A DNA stretch of 64,000 nucleotides from Agathobaculum hominis. GTDB taxonomy: Bacteria; Bacillota; Clostridia; Oscillospirales; Butyricicoccaceae. Below the pieces are notes generated by a model. That model saw only the letters and a program-made list of their open reading frames with translations. It ran no database searches and had not been told where the DNA came from. Positions 6,638 through 14,104 of this stretch are shown here, one piece after another (within the stretch, counting starts at the first letter, position 1; every line of letters starts with the position of its first letter). The position numbers and the translations under genes are program-made. The stretch lies in NCBI RefSeq assembly GCF_014288055.1, contig NZ_JACOPK010000010.1, positions 1 to 64,000 on the forward strand. Reading direction: 5' to 3'.

Positions 6638-8122
6638 TTACTTGTGATAGAGCTTTTTGGTCTGGTAATGCGGCTCGCAGGTGAGGTTCATGCCGAGCTT
6701 TTTGAAAACGCCGGTATCGACCTGCGCGAGCATGACGGAGGAATGGACCTCGCAGCCGGAAAGTCTGGACAGCTGCGCGAGCGCGAGCTCCGCGACCGGG
6801 TTGGTCGCCGCCGAGATGGACAGCGCGATGAGCACCTCGTCGGTGTGCAGGCGGGGATTGTGATTGCCGAGGCCCTCGATCTTGAGCTTCTGGATCGGCT
6901 CGATGATGAGCTGCGGCAGGACGTGCAGGTCGTGCGGCAGACCGGCGAGCGTCTTGAGCGCGGTGAGCAGGGCTGCGGCCGAGGAGCCGAGCAGGGCAGT
7001 GGTCTTGCCGGTGACGATGGTGCCGTCGGGCAGCTCGATGGCGGCCGCGGGCGCGCCGGTCTCATCTGCGCGCCTGAGTGCGGCGGCGGCGACCGGACGG
7101 TTCGCGGTGGATACGTTCGCCTGATTCATCAGCAGCTCGAGCTTGCGCACGCTGCTCTCGTCGCCGAGACCCATGCGGACATCGCAGAGCGCCTGATAGT
7201 AGCGGCGGATGATCTCCTGGCAGGAGGCCTCGCGGCAGGCATCGTCGTCGATGATGCAGTTGCCCGCCATGTTGACGCCCATATCGGTCGGGGAATGATA
7301 GGGACTTTCGCCGGCGATCTGCTCGAAGATGGCGGAAACGACCGGGAAGATCTCGACGTCGCGGTTGTAGTTGACCGTGGTCACGCCGTAGGTCTCGAGG
7401 TGGAACGGGTCGATCATGTTGACGTCGTTCAGGTCGGCGGTCGCCGCCTCGTAGGCGAGGTTGACCGGATGCTTGAGCGGCAGGTTCCAGATGGGGAAGG
7501 TCTCGAATTTCGCATAACCTGCGGTCACGCCGCGCTTGTGCTCATGGTAGAGCTGGCTGAGGCAGGTCGCCATCTTGCCCGAGCCGGGGCCGGGTGCGGT
7601 GATGACAACGAGCGGGCGGGTGGTCTCGATGTACTCGTTGCGTCCGTAGCCCTCGTCGGAAACGATGAGCGGAACATTGCCCGGATAGCCTGCGATGGGG
7701 TAGTGCATATAGACCGGCATGCCGAGCGCGGTCAGACGCTTTTTGAAGGCGTCCGCAGCCGCCTGACCGGCGTACTGCGTGATCACGACCGAGCCGACAT
7801 ACAGACCGATGCCGCGGAAGGCGTCGATGAGGCGAAGCACATCCACATCATAGGTGATGCCGAGGTCGGAGCGGACCTTGTTCTTCTCGATGTCGCCGGC
7901 CGAGATGACGATGACGATCTCTGCGTCGTCCTTCATCTGGCACAGCATGCGGACCTTGCTGTCCGGCTCGAAGCCGGGCAGAACGCGGCTTGCGTGGTAG
8001 TCGTCGAACAGCTTGCCGCCGAACTCAAGGTACAGCTTGCCGCCGAAATGCGCGATGCGCTCCTTGATGTGCGCCGACTGGGTTGCAATGTACTTTTCGT
8101 TGTCAAAACCGATTTTTTTCAT
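6638..8122 (-). CDS. DUF1846 domain-containing protein
   Basis: 494-aa cytosolic protein that matches the DUF1846 family along its full length (start MKKIGFDNEKYIATQSAHI; glycine-rich VVITAPGPGSGKMATCLSQL near residue 180). That segment resembles a nucleotide-binding loop. Proteins of this family are common in Firmicutes and have no assigned reaction that I know of. The start at 8122 follows CGGGGGAA 10-11 bases upstream; an earlier in-frame ATG (8149) lacks an SD. Single-gene unit between ilvA and the divIVA operon. No membrane segments. Confidence 0.85.
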   Translation of the reverse strand: MKKIGFDNEKYIATQSAHIKERIAHFGGKLYLEFGGKLFDDYHASRVLPGFEPDSKVRMLCQMKDDAEIVIVISAGDIEKNKVRSDLGITYDVDVLRLIDAFRGIGLYVGSVVITQYAGQAAADAFKKRLTALGMPVYMHYPIAGYPGNVPLIVSDEGYGRNEYIETTRPLVVITAPGPGSGKMATCLSQLYHEHKRGVTAGYAKFETFPIWNLPLKHPVNLAYEAATADLNDVNMIDPFHLETYGVTTVNYNRDVEIFPVVSAIFEQIAGESPYHSPTDMGVNMAGNCIIDDDACREASCQEIIRRYYQALCDVRMGLGDESSVRKLELLMNQANVSTANRPVAAAALRRADETGAPAAAIELPDGTIVTGKTTALLGSSAAALLTALKTLAGLPHDLHVLPQLIIEPIQKLKIEGLGNHNPRLHTDEVLIALSISAATNPVAELALAQLSRLSGCEVHSSVMLAQVDTGVFKKLGMNLTCEPHYQTKKLYHK

Positions 8123-8165
8123 GTTCCGTTCATTCCCCCGTGATTTCAAAATTCTTTTCTCTTCT

Positions 8166-8194
8166 ATTTTACTGAATTCGAGCGGATTTTACAA
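8166..8194 (-). promoter_or_regulatory. promoter of DUF1846 gene
   Basis: Minus strand TTGTAA, 17 bases, TAAAAT. Confidence 0.5.
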
Positions 8195-8305
8195 GTAGGA
8201 GAAATGAAAAAATCAATTTGCCCAAAAGCCGCTTCTGCGCACAGACATCAGCCGCGCGAGAGCGCGCATTTTTGACGAAACGCAGACTTTTTCGCGTGCC
8301 GGCGG

Positions 8306-8334
8306 TTGCTATTGACCGCGCGGTTTGGTATACT
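8306..8334 (+). promoter_or_regulatory. promoter of divIVA-fumarase unit
   Basis: TTGCTA (8306-8311), 17 bases, TATACT (8329-8334), followed 40 bases later by the strong SD of divIVA. Confidence 0.55.
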
Positions 8335-8375
8335 GTACTTTATAAGAGACTACGAAAACGGAGGGGGCGTATCGA

Positions 8376-9104
8376 ATGGACGAGCAGACGAAGGGGTTTC
8401 GGAGCGCGGTGTTCGGCGGCTTTCGGCGCGAGGATGTGCTGCGCTACATAGAGGAGACCGACGCGAAGTATTACGAGGAGTCGGAACGCCTGCGGGGCAG
8501 TCTGGATGATGCACAGACGGCGATGGGCGAGCTGCGCGGGCAGAACGAAAAGCTCACGGAGAAAAATGCGGAGCTGCTGGAGCGTCTGGGCGCGATGACG
8601 CTCGATATGGACCGGATACAGGCGCAGCTCGATGAGATCGAAAAGGGGTTTTCGCTCCAGACGACCGAGATCGAGGCGCAGAACGAGCGCGCGGAGACGC
8701 TTGCGGCGGAGAACGACCGCCTGACGAGCGAAAACGCCAAGCTCGCGGCGAAATGCGGCGAGTATGACCAGTCCAAGGACAAGATCGCGGAGATGGAGCT
8801 TTCGGCCTACCGCCGCGCCAAGCAGATCGAGGAGGACGCAAAAACCGAGCTTCAGAAGCTGCGCCGCCAGTCGCTCGAGACCATCGAGCAGGTGCGCCGC
8901 CAGCTCGAGGAGACCAAGGAAAACTACCGCGTGATGCTCGCACGCAGCCAGCAGGAGTCGCAGGAGATGGCGCGCAGGGCGGGCGAGGTCATCGGCGAGA
9001 TCGACCGCATCTCGGCCTCCCTCGGAAAAAACACAACGGAAAAATCGAAAAACGGGCTGCGCGATGTGCTGAACAGTCTGCGCCCGAAAACGGAGGAAAA
9101 ATAA
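8376..9104 (+). CDS. DivIVA domain-containing protein
   Basis: 242-aa coiled-coil protein. The N-terminus (FRSAVFGGFRREDVLRYIEE, residues 7-26) is the DivIVA membrane-curvature-binding motif, and the rest is heptad-rich Glu/Lys/Leu coiled coil to near residue 220. Family members sit at cell poles or the septum and scaffold division or sporulation proteins. SD GGAGGGGG precedes ATG 8376. The stop codon is one base from the fumarase beta start, so the two genes are translationally coupled although no functional link is known. Not clearly DivIVA itself; a GpsB/SepIVA-like paralogue is also possible. Confidence 0.82.
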   Translation: MDEQTKGFRSAVFGGFRREDVLRYIEETDAKYYEESERLRGSLDDAQTAMGELRGQNEKLTEKNAELLERLGAMTLDMDRIQAQLDEIEKGFSLQTTEIEAQNERAETLAAENDRLTSENAKLAAKCGEYDQSKDKIAEMELSAYRRAKQIEEDAKTELQKLRRQSLETIEQVRRQLEETKENYRVMLARSQQESQEMARRAGEVIGEIDRISASLGKNTTEKSKNGLRDVLNSLRPKTEEK

Positions 9105-9105
9105 A

Positions 9106-9663
9106 ATGGCTCATTATGATCTGAAAACCGAAGAGCTGAAGAAAATGGCTCCCAGACTGCGTGCAGGCGACACGGTATCGCTGACCGGAATCGTCTATAC
9201 CGCGCGCGACGCCGCGCACAAGAAGATCGTTGCGGCGATGGACGCAGATGAAAAGCTGCCGTTCGATCTGGACGGTGCGGCGATCTACTACGCAGGCCCG
9301 ACCCCGGCAAAGCCGGGTCAGGTCATCGGCTCGGTCGGCCCGACGACCTCCGGCCGCATGGACCCGTTCGCGCCCCGTCTGCTCGACGCAGGCCTGTCCT
9401 GCATGATCGGCAAGGGCGTGCGCAATCAGAACGTGCAGGACGCGATGGAGCGCAACGGCGCGGTATATATGGTCGCGATCGGCGGCGCAGGCGCAGCAAA
9501 GGCTGCTTCCATCAAAAAGGTCGAGGTCATCGCGTATGATGAGCTCGGCTGTGAGTCGGTCAAGCGCCTGACGGTCGAGAATTTCTCGGCTATCGTTTCG
9601 CAGGACTCGGTCGGCGGCAATCTGTACACCGAGGGTGTAGCGAAGTATAAGAAGCAGGCGTAA
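9106..9663 (+). CDS. fumarate hydratase, class I beta subunit (FumA C-terminal type)
   Basis: 185-aa protein of the Fe-S hydro-lyase beta-subunit family (fumarase or L-tartrate dehydratase beta chain). It has the swivelling-domain core with GPTPAKPGQVIGSVGPTTSGRM in the middle and MIGKGVRN following. The beta chain works only with an alpha chain that holds the 4Fe-4S cluster. The alpha gene normally lies immediately upstream, but here that place is taken by divIVA and no alpha gene is seen in the window. The SD (ACGGAGG) lies inside the end of divIVA. Fumarase is the likelier identity than tartrate dehydratase, but the sequence does not settle it. Confidence 0.82.
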   Translation: MAHYDLKTEELKKMAPRLRAGDTVSLTGIVYTARDAAHKKIVAAMDADEKLPFDLDGAAIYYAGPTPAKPGQVIGSVGPTTSGRMDPFAPRLLDAGLSCMIGKGVRNQNVQDAMERNGAVYMVAIGGAGAAKAASIKKVEVIAYDELGCESVKRLTVENFSAIVSQDSVGGNLYTEGVAKYKKQA

Positions 9664-9667
9664 GAAC

Positions 9668-9700
9668 TGCCCGTCGGCGAAACGCTGGTTTCGCGGCAGG
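9668..9700 (+). repeat. H1-type hairpin repeat
   Basis: CTGCC-GTCG-GCGAAAC-GCTG-GTTTCGC-GGCAG directly after the fumarase stop codon. It shares the GCGAAAC/GTTTCGC stem with the first hairpin of the element at 971-1158. Confidence 0.55.
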
Positions 9701-9701
9701 C

Positions 9702-9730
9702 TCATATTTTCCCCTTCCCGGGCATAATCT
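9702..9730 (+). promoter_or_regulatory. candidate sigma-E (mother-cell) promoter
   Basis: TCATATT (9702-9708) fits the -35 consensus KMATATT exactly. After 14 bases comes CATAATCT (9723-9730), close to the -10 CATACANT. The downstream pair (polysaccharide deacetylase, YlmC/YmxH-type protein) is of the kind expressed in sporulation. The predicted start of transcription, near 9737, lies in the loop of the hairpin at 9711-9755. Confidence 0.5.
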
Positions 9731-9761
9731 GTTATGACAGGCGCTCGGGGAGGGGATTTTT
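9711..9761 (+). terminator. terminator hairpin overlapping the next gene's ribosome binding site
   Basis: The 13-base arm 9711-9723 pairs fully (two wobbles) with 9743-9755, followed by ATTTTTC. It would end transcripts from divIVA-fumarase. The 3' arm contains GGGGAGGGG, the SD of the deacetylase, so read-through RNA would have this SD sequestered. Confidence 0.75.
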
Positions 9762-9762
9762 C

Positions 9763-10617
9763 TTGAAATACGGCTTTGGACGCACAGCGGTGCAGATGGC
9801 GTGCACGCTGCTCGCGCTGTGCCTCGGCATCGGCCTGCTGCGGCAGGAGAGGATGCGGACGGTGTTTTCCGAGGAGCGCGTGACGCTCCCGATCATCATG
9901 TATCACAGCATCCTGAAGGACGGCGCGCGGCAGGGAAAATATGTGGTCTCGCCCGAGGTGCTCGCGCGCGACCTCGATGCGCTCCGGGCGCGCGGCTGCG
10001 AGACGGTGACGGTACGCGACCTCATCGCGTACACAAGGGACGGCGCGCCGCTCCCGGCAAAGCCGGTCATGCTGACCTTTGACGACGGCTACTATAATAA
10101 CTATGTCTATGCCTATCCGCTGCTGCGGCAGAGAGGCATGCGGGCGGTCGTGTCGATCATCGGCAGCCAGACCGCACTCTTTACGGAAAACGGCGAGGAA
10201 AACGCCTACTGGTCGCATCTGCGTGCGGAGCGGCTGCGCGAGACCGAGGACGTTTTCGAGATACAGAACCATTCGTGGAATCTGCATGAATACGGCGAGC
10301 GGCGCGGCTGTCTGCGGCGGAGCGGCGAGGACGAAGCGCGTTATGCAAAGCTGCTGCACGAGGATACCGAGCAGACCCAGCAGCTGATCGAGGAGATCGG
10401 TCTGCCGGTGCCGGAATGCTATACCTATCCGTTCGGCGCATGCTCGGAGGAGAGCGAAAGGATTTTGCGCAAGATGGGCTTTCTGTGCACGCTCGGCTGC
10501 GAGGAGCGCATCAATACGGTGACGCGCGACCCGGAGTCGCTCTATCAGCTCGGCCGCTTCAACCGCGCCGCCTTCGAGTCGACAGACGATTTTCTGCGCC
10601 GCGCACTGGGGGAGTGA
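9763..10617 (+). CDS. polysaccharide deacetylase family protein
   Basis: 284-aa NodB-fold carbohydrate esterase with an N-terminal signal-anchor helix (about residues 8-22), so it acts outside the membrane or in the intermembrane space of a forespore. The motifs LPIIMYHS, MLTFDDGYYNNY (metal-binding Asp-Asp) and the later IQNHSWNLHEYG (the family H-S/T-xxx-H motif) are visible. Likely substrate is peptidoglycan or another N-acetylated glycan. It starts at TTG 9763, placed 7-8 bases after GGGGAGGGG; no better ATG exists. It is followed by ylmC after 4 bases. A candidate sigma-E promoter precedes it, which would fit a role in cortex or coat formation. Confidence 0.85.
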   Translation: MKYGFGRTAVQMACTLLALCLGIGLLRQERMRTVFSEERVTLPIIMYHSILKDGARQGKYVVSPEVLARDLDALRARGCETVTVRDLIAYTRDGAPLPAKPVMLTFDDGYYNNYVYAYPLLRQRGMRAVVSIIGSQTALFTENGEENAYWSHLRAERLRETEDVFEIQNHSWNLHEYGERRGCLRRSGEDEARYAKLLHEDTEQTQQLIEEIGLPVPECYTYPFGACSEESERILRKMGFLCTLGCEERINTVTRDPESLYQLGRFNRAAFESTDDFLRRALGE

Positions 10618-10621
10618 GAGT

Positions 10622-10855
10622 ATGCGGTTTTCCGAGCTGCACTGCCGCGAGGTCATCAACCTGTGCGACGGGGCGCGCATGGGAGAGGTATGCGATCTGG
10701 TCTTTGACCCGGCCTGCGGCCAGATCAGCGCCATCGTCGTGCCGTCCGCGAGCGGGCTGTTCGGCATGTTCTCGCGCGAGGGCTGCATCATCCCGTGGAG
10801 CTGCATCGAAACGCTCGGCGAGGACTATATCCTCGTGCGGTACCGGCCGAAATAA
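10622..10855 (+). CDS. YlmC/YmxH family sporulation protein (PRC-barrel)
   Basis: 77-aa PRC-barrel-like protein. The pattern FSELHCREVINLCDGARMG near the N-terminus followed by an alternating beta pattern and IIPWSCIETLGEDYILV matches the YlmC/YmxH family, annotated in Firmicutes as sporulation-associated with unknown mechanism. It lies 4 bases after the deacetylase stop and is probably co-transcribed with it. No terminator is obvious after it; the rpsB promoter begins 60 bases later. Confidence 0.85.
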   Translation: MRFSELHCREVINLCDGARMGEVCDLVFDPACGQISAIVVPSASGLFGMFSREGCIIPWSCIETLGEDYILVRYRPK

Positions 10856-10915
10856 GGGAAAAGCGGGAGTGCGGCAGAAAATCGAGAAAACAGGCGAAAA
10901 AATGCAAAAAAATGA

Positions 10916-10944
10916 TTGACACCGGGCGAAAGTTCGGATATACT
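10916..10944 (+). promoter_or_regulatory. promoter of rpsB
   Basis: TTGACA (10916-10921), 17 bases, TATACT (10939-10944). Confidence 0.85.
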
Positions 10945-10964
10945 ATTAGAGCATGAAATTCGCA

Positions 10965-11026
10965 CATCCCGTAATGAAAGCAGTCGGTGACGGTTCCCCG
11001 TTGCTGCTGTCAGATGATCTGGGATG
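10965..11026 (+). promoter_or_regulatory. structured rpsB leader, candidate ribosomal-protein autoregulatory RNA
   Basis: Between promoter and SD, CATCCC (10965-10970) pairs with GGGATG (11021-11026) and encloses internal helices (AAAGCAG/CTGCT-type, CGGTGACGGTTCCCCG). A closed structure just upstream of the S2 start is what an S2-binding leader would look like. I cannot match it to a named family. Confidence 0.5.
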
Positions 11027-11053
11027 GAGGAAAAACCAAGGAGGAAAACTAAA

Positions 11054-11782
11054 ATGGCAGTAATTTCTATGAAGCAGCTGCTGGAGGCCGGCGTACACTT
11101 CGGCCACCAGACCCGTCGCTGGAACCCGAAAATGGCAACCTACATTTTCACCGAGCGCAATGGTATCTATATCATTGACCTGCAGAAGACCGTTAAGAAG
11201 CTCGAGGAGGCTTACTTCTTCGTTCGCGATATGGCAGCTTCCGGCGAGTCCATCCTGTTCGTCGGCACCAAGAAGCAGGCGCAGGACGCAATCAAGGAAG
11301 AGGCTGAGCGCTGCGGTCAGTTCTATGTAAACGCTCGCTGGCTGGGCGGCATGCTGACCAACTTCAAGACCATGCGTACCCGTATCGCTCGTCTGAACCA
11401 GCTGCAGAAGATGCAGGCAGACGGCACCTTCGATCTGCTCCCGAAGAAGGAAGTTATCAAGCTCCAGCTCGAGATCGCCAAGCTCGAGAAGTACCTGGGC
11501 GGCGTTAAGGAAATGAAGAAGCTGCCGGGCGCTCTGTTCGTTGTTGACTCCCGCAAGGAGAAGAACGCGATCGCTGAGGCTCGCAAGCTGAACATCCCGA
11601 TCGTTGCAATCGTTGATACCAACTGCGATCCGGACGAGATCGACTACGTTATCCCGGGCAACGACGACGCTATCCGCGCGATCAAGCTCATCTCCCAGAC
11701 CATGGCTAACGCTGTTCTGGAAGGCAAGCAGGGCGAGCAGCTCGAGGTCGAGGCTAAGGCTGACGACGCAAAGGCTGAGTAA
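11054..11782 (+). CDS. rpsB: 30S ribosomal protein S2
   Basis: 242-aa S2 protein, matching the family from MAVISMKQLLEAGVHFGHQT onward, including RWNPKMATYIF and the later VVDSRKEKNAIAEARKLNIP block. It binds the head/body junction of the small subunit and is needed for translation initiation. The ATG at 11054 has AAGGAGG 9 bases before it; an in-frame ATG at 11024 lies inside the leader structure. Codon choice is biased (GCT, AAG, CTG), as expected for high expression. Followed by a strong hairpin before tsf. Confidence 0.97.
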   Translation: MAVISMKQLLEAGVHFGHQTRRWNPKMATYIFTERNGIYIIDLQKTVKKLEEAYFFVRDMAASGESILFVGTKKQAQDAIKEEAERCGQFYVNARWLGGMLTNFKTMRTRIARLNQLQKMQADGTFDLLPKKEVIKLQLEIAKLEKYLGGVKEMKKLPGALFVVDSRKEKNAIAEARKLNIPIVAIVDTNCDPDEIDYVIPGNDDAIRAIKLISQTMANAVLEGKQGEQLEVEAKADDAKAE

Positions 11783-11815
11783 TTCATAACTCTATATAAA
11801 TTCAAGTGAGTTGTT

Positions 11816-11866
11816 CGTAGGGCGCGACGACCCGGCGCGCCGTGGTCGTTGTGCCCTACGTTTTTT
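11816..11866 (+). terminator. long-stem terminator between rpsB and tsf
   Basis: A 17-bp stem (11816-11832 with 11844-11860) followed by T6. It should end most rpsB transcripts, with tsf fed by read-through or by an unseen promoter. The stem could also be a dispersed palindromic repeat; only one copy is seen in this window. Confidence 0.75.
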
Positions 11867-11898
11867 ATCGTACAAATACAAAATTGGAGGAATTTAAA

Positions 11899-12831
11899 AT
11901 GGCTTTTACCGCTGCTGACGTAAAGAAGCTCCGCGAAATGACCAGCGTAGGCATGATGGACTGCAAGAAGGCTCTGACCGAGGCTGACGGCGACTTCGAC
12001 AAGGCAATCGAGCTTCTCCGCGAGAAGGGCCTGGCCAAGGCTGCCAAGAAGGCTGACCGCATCGCTGCTGAGGGCCTGGTCAAGGCTACTGTATGCGACA
12101 AGTGCGGCGTAGGCGCGATCATCGAGGTTAACTCTGAGACCGACTTCGTTGCAAAGAACGCTGACTTCCAGCAGTTCGTTAGCGATCTGGCTGCTGTCGT
12201 TATCAAGGACGCTCCGGCTGACGTTGAGGCTCTGAAGGCCTGCAAGATGGGCGAGGGCACCGTTCAGGACGCTCTCCAGGAGAAGGTTCTGACCATCGGC
12301 GAGAACCTGCAGATCCGTCGTTTTGACCGTTTTGACGATTCCACCGTTAACGTTGCCTACAACCACATGGGCGGCGTAATCGGCGTTCTGGTTGCTCTGG
12401 AGGTTTCTGACAACCTGAAGGACAACGCAACCGTTAAGGAGCTCGGCAAGGACATCGGCATGCAGGCTGCTGCTATGAACCCGTCCTTCCTCGACAAGTC
12501 CGACGTTGACGAGGCTACCCTCGCAAAGGAGAAGGAGATCCTCCTCATCCAGGCACTCGAGGAGAACAAGACCGCTGCTAAGCCGAAGCCGGAGCAGATC
12601 ATCCACAAGATGGTAGACGGCCGTATCGGCAAGTACTACGAGGAGAACTGCCTCCTGCAGCAGGCTTTCGTTAAGGAGAACAAGGTCTCCGTCGAGAACC
12701 ACATCAAGGCTGTTGCCAAGGAGCTGGGCGGCGAGATCAAGCTCGTAAAGTGCGTTCGTTTCGAGAAGGGCGAAGGCATCGAGAAGAAGGTTGACGACTT
12801 CGCAGCAGAAGTTGCATCCATGGCTAAGTAA
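11899..12831 (+). CDS. tsf: translation elongation factor Ts
   Basis: 310-aa guanine nucleotide exchange factor for EF-Tu. The N-terminal UBA-like domain (TAADVKKLREMTSVGMMDCKKAL) and the EF-Tu contact region (EVNSETDFVAKNADF) are intact. Start ATG 11899 follows TTGGAGGA. It has the usual place after rpsB and the same highly expressed codon bias. Terminator at 12855-12885. Confidence 0.97.
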   Translation: MAFTAADVKKLREMTSVGMMDCKKALTEADGDFDKAIELLREKGLAKAAKKADRIAAEGLVKATVCDKCGVGAIIEVNSETDFVAKNADFQQFVSDLAAVVIKDAPADVEALKACKMGEGTVQDALQEKVLTIGENLQIRRFDRFDDSTVNVAYNHMGGVIGVLVALEVSDNLKDNATVKELGKDIGMQAAAMNPSFLDKSDVDEATLAKEKEILLIQALEENKTAAKPKPEQIIHKMVDGRIGKYYEENCLLQQAFVKENKVSVENHIKAVAKELGGEIKLVKCVRFEKGEGIEKKVDDFAAEVASMAK

Positions 12832-12854
12832 GCTGTCTGAGCTGAACAGAAACC

Positions 12855-12885
12855 AAAGACCCGGAGCTTGTCTCCGGGTCTTTTT
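12855..12885 (+). terminator. intrinsic terminator of tsf
   Basis: AAAGACCCGGAG/CTCCGGGTCTTT stem with loop CTTGT and T5. Confidence 0.92.
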
Positions 12886-12887
12886 AG

Positions 12888-12931
12888 CTTGTATCAGAAA
12901 TTGTTCTATCTTGTATCAGAAATTGTTCTAT
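12888..12931 (+). repeat. perfect 22-bp tandem duplication, operator-like
   Basis: The 22 bases 12888-12909 are repeated exactly at 12910-12931. Each unit has a small dyad (AGAA-ATTG-TTCT). The second unit contains the -35 region (TTGTAT, 12911-12916) of the promoter for the next gene. A two-turn spacing puts both units on one face of the helix. Confidence 0.8.
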
Positions 12932-12939
12932 TGTATAAT
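12911..12939 (+). promoter_or_regulatory. promoter of the Old Yellow Enzyme gene
   Basis: TTGTAT (12911-12916), 17 bases, TATAAT (12934-12939), overlapping the second copy of the 22-bp repeat. Confidence 0.65.
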
Positions 12940-12982
12940 AGGGGAAAAGACCGGCAGCTGCCGATGAAAGGACAACGAAAAA

Positions 12983-14008
12983 ATGAAGCTGTTTTCTCCG
13001 TTTCAGATAAAGAACATGACGCTGCGCAACCGTGTGGTCATGCCGCCGATGTGCATGTACAGCGCGGAAAACGGAATGCCGAATGCGTTCCATTTTACGC
13101 ACTACACCTCCCGCGCCGTGGGCGGCGTCGGACTCATCATCATAGAGGCGACCGGCGTCATGCCGAACGGCCGTATCTCGGACCACTGTCTCGGCCTGTG
13201 GAACGACGAGCAGATGCACGCGCTCACGCCGCTCGTTTCCGAATGCCGGCGCCTCGGCGCGAAGGTCGCGATTCAGCTCAACCATGCAGGCCGAAAATGT
13301 GAGGCGGATGAGCCGGTCATTCTTGCGCCGAGCGCCATCCCGTTCGATGAAAACTCGAAAACGCCGCATGAAATGGACGAGAGCGACTGCAAAAATGTTG
13401 TAAAGGCCTTCCGCGACGCGGCAGAGCGTGCGGAGAAGGCAGGCTTTGATGCAGTGGAGATCCATGCGGCGCACGGCTATCTGCTCAGCGAATTCCTTTC
13501 GCCGCTCACCAATCATCGTACCGATGCCTGCGGCGGCTCGACTGAAAACCGCTGCCGCCTGCTCATCGAGGTCCTCAAGGCGGTGCATGAGGTCTGGCCG
13601 CAGGAAAAGCCGGTGCTGCTGCGCGTCTCTGCCGAGGACTACGAGCCGGACGGCATGCACCCGGACGAGATGGCGAAGATCGTGGAGCTGGTAAAGCCGT
13701 ATGTCGATGTGCTCGATGTGAGCACGGGCGGCGTTGTGCCGACGCCTCCTCCGGCGCTTTTCCCCGGATATCAGGTCAAAATCGCGGAATATCTCAAGCA
13801 GCAGACCGGTCTCCCGACCATCACCGTCGGCCTCATCACGGAGCCGCATCACGCGGAGGAGATCTTGTGCAATGAGCGTGCAGACCTCGTTGCGCTCGGC
13901 CGCGCACTGCTGCGCGAGCCGTACTGGGTGATGAACGCAGCGCGCGCGCTTGATGTTCCGTATGACTGGCCGGAACCGTATCAGCGCGGATACAAGACAA
14001 GAAAGTAA
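12983..14008 (+). CDS. NADH:flavin oxidoreductase, Old Yellow Enzyme family (YqjM/NamA-like)
   Basis: 341-aa FMN-dependent ene-reductase. The TIM barrel runs from FSPFQIKNMTLRNRVVMPPM through AIQLNHAGRK (His/Arg of the active site), AAERAEKAGFDAVEIHAAHG, LSPLTNHRTDACGGSTENR to LVALGRALLREPYW. The CMYSAENG segment near residue 24 matches the redox-tuning Cys of YqjM-type enzymes. Such enzymes reduce activated C=C bonds and respond to electrophile stress in Bacillus. It stands alone between terminators and behind a promoter with a duplicated operator-like repeat, so regulated expression is likely. SD AAAGGA before ATG 12983. Confidence 0.9.
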   Translation: MKLFSPFQIKNMTLRNRVVMPPMCMYSAENGMPNAFHFTHYTSRAVGGVGLIIIEATGVMPNGRISDHCLGLWNDEQMHALTPLVSECRRLGAKVAIQLNHAGRKCEADEPVILAPSAIPFDENSKTPHEMDESDCKNVVKAFRDAAERAEKAGFDAVEIHAAHGYLLSEFLSPLTNHRTDACGGSTENRCRLLIEVLKAVHEVWPQEKPVLLRVSAEDYEPDGMHPDEMAKIVELVKPYVDVLDVSTGGVVPTPPPALFPGYQVKIAEYLKQQTGLPTITVGLITEPHHAEEILCNERADLVALGRALLREPYWVMNAARALDVPYDWPEPYQRGYKTRK

Positions 14009-14017
14009 CAGATAACG

Positions 14018-14054
14018 CAGAAAAGCGGCCGCAAACGGCCGCTTTTCTGTTATA
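14018..14054 (+). terminator. terminator of the Old Yellow Enzyme gene
   Basis: CAGAAAAGCGGCCG pairs with CGGCCGCTTTTCTG around CAAA; A- and T-rich on both sides, so it may also end the convergent isomerase gene. Confidence 0.85.
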
Positions 14055-14104
14055 CATTTTCAGAAAGGAAACACAGGGTAATTCTTGTGCGGCAATGCCG
14101 TGGC

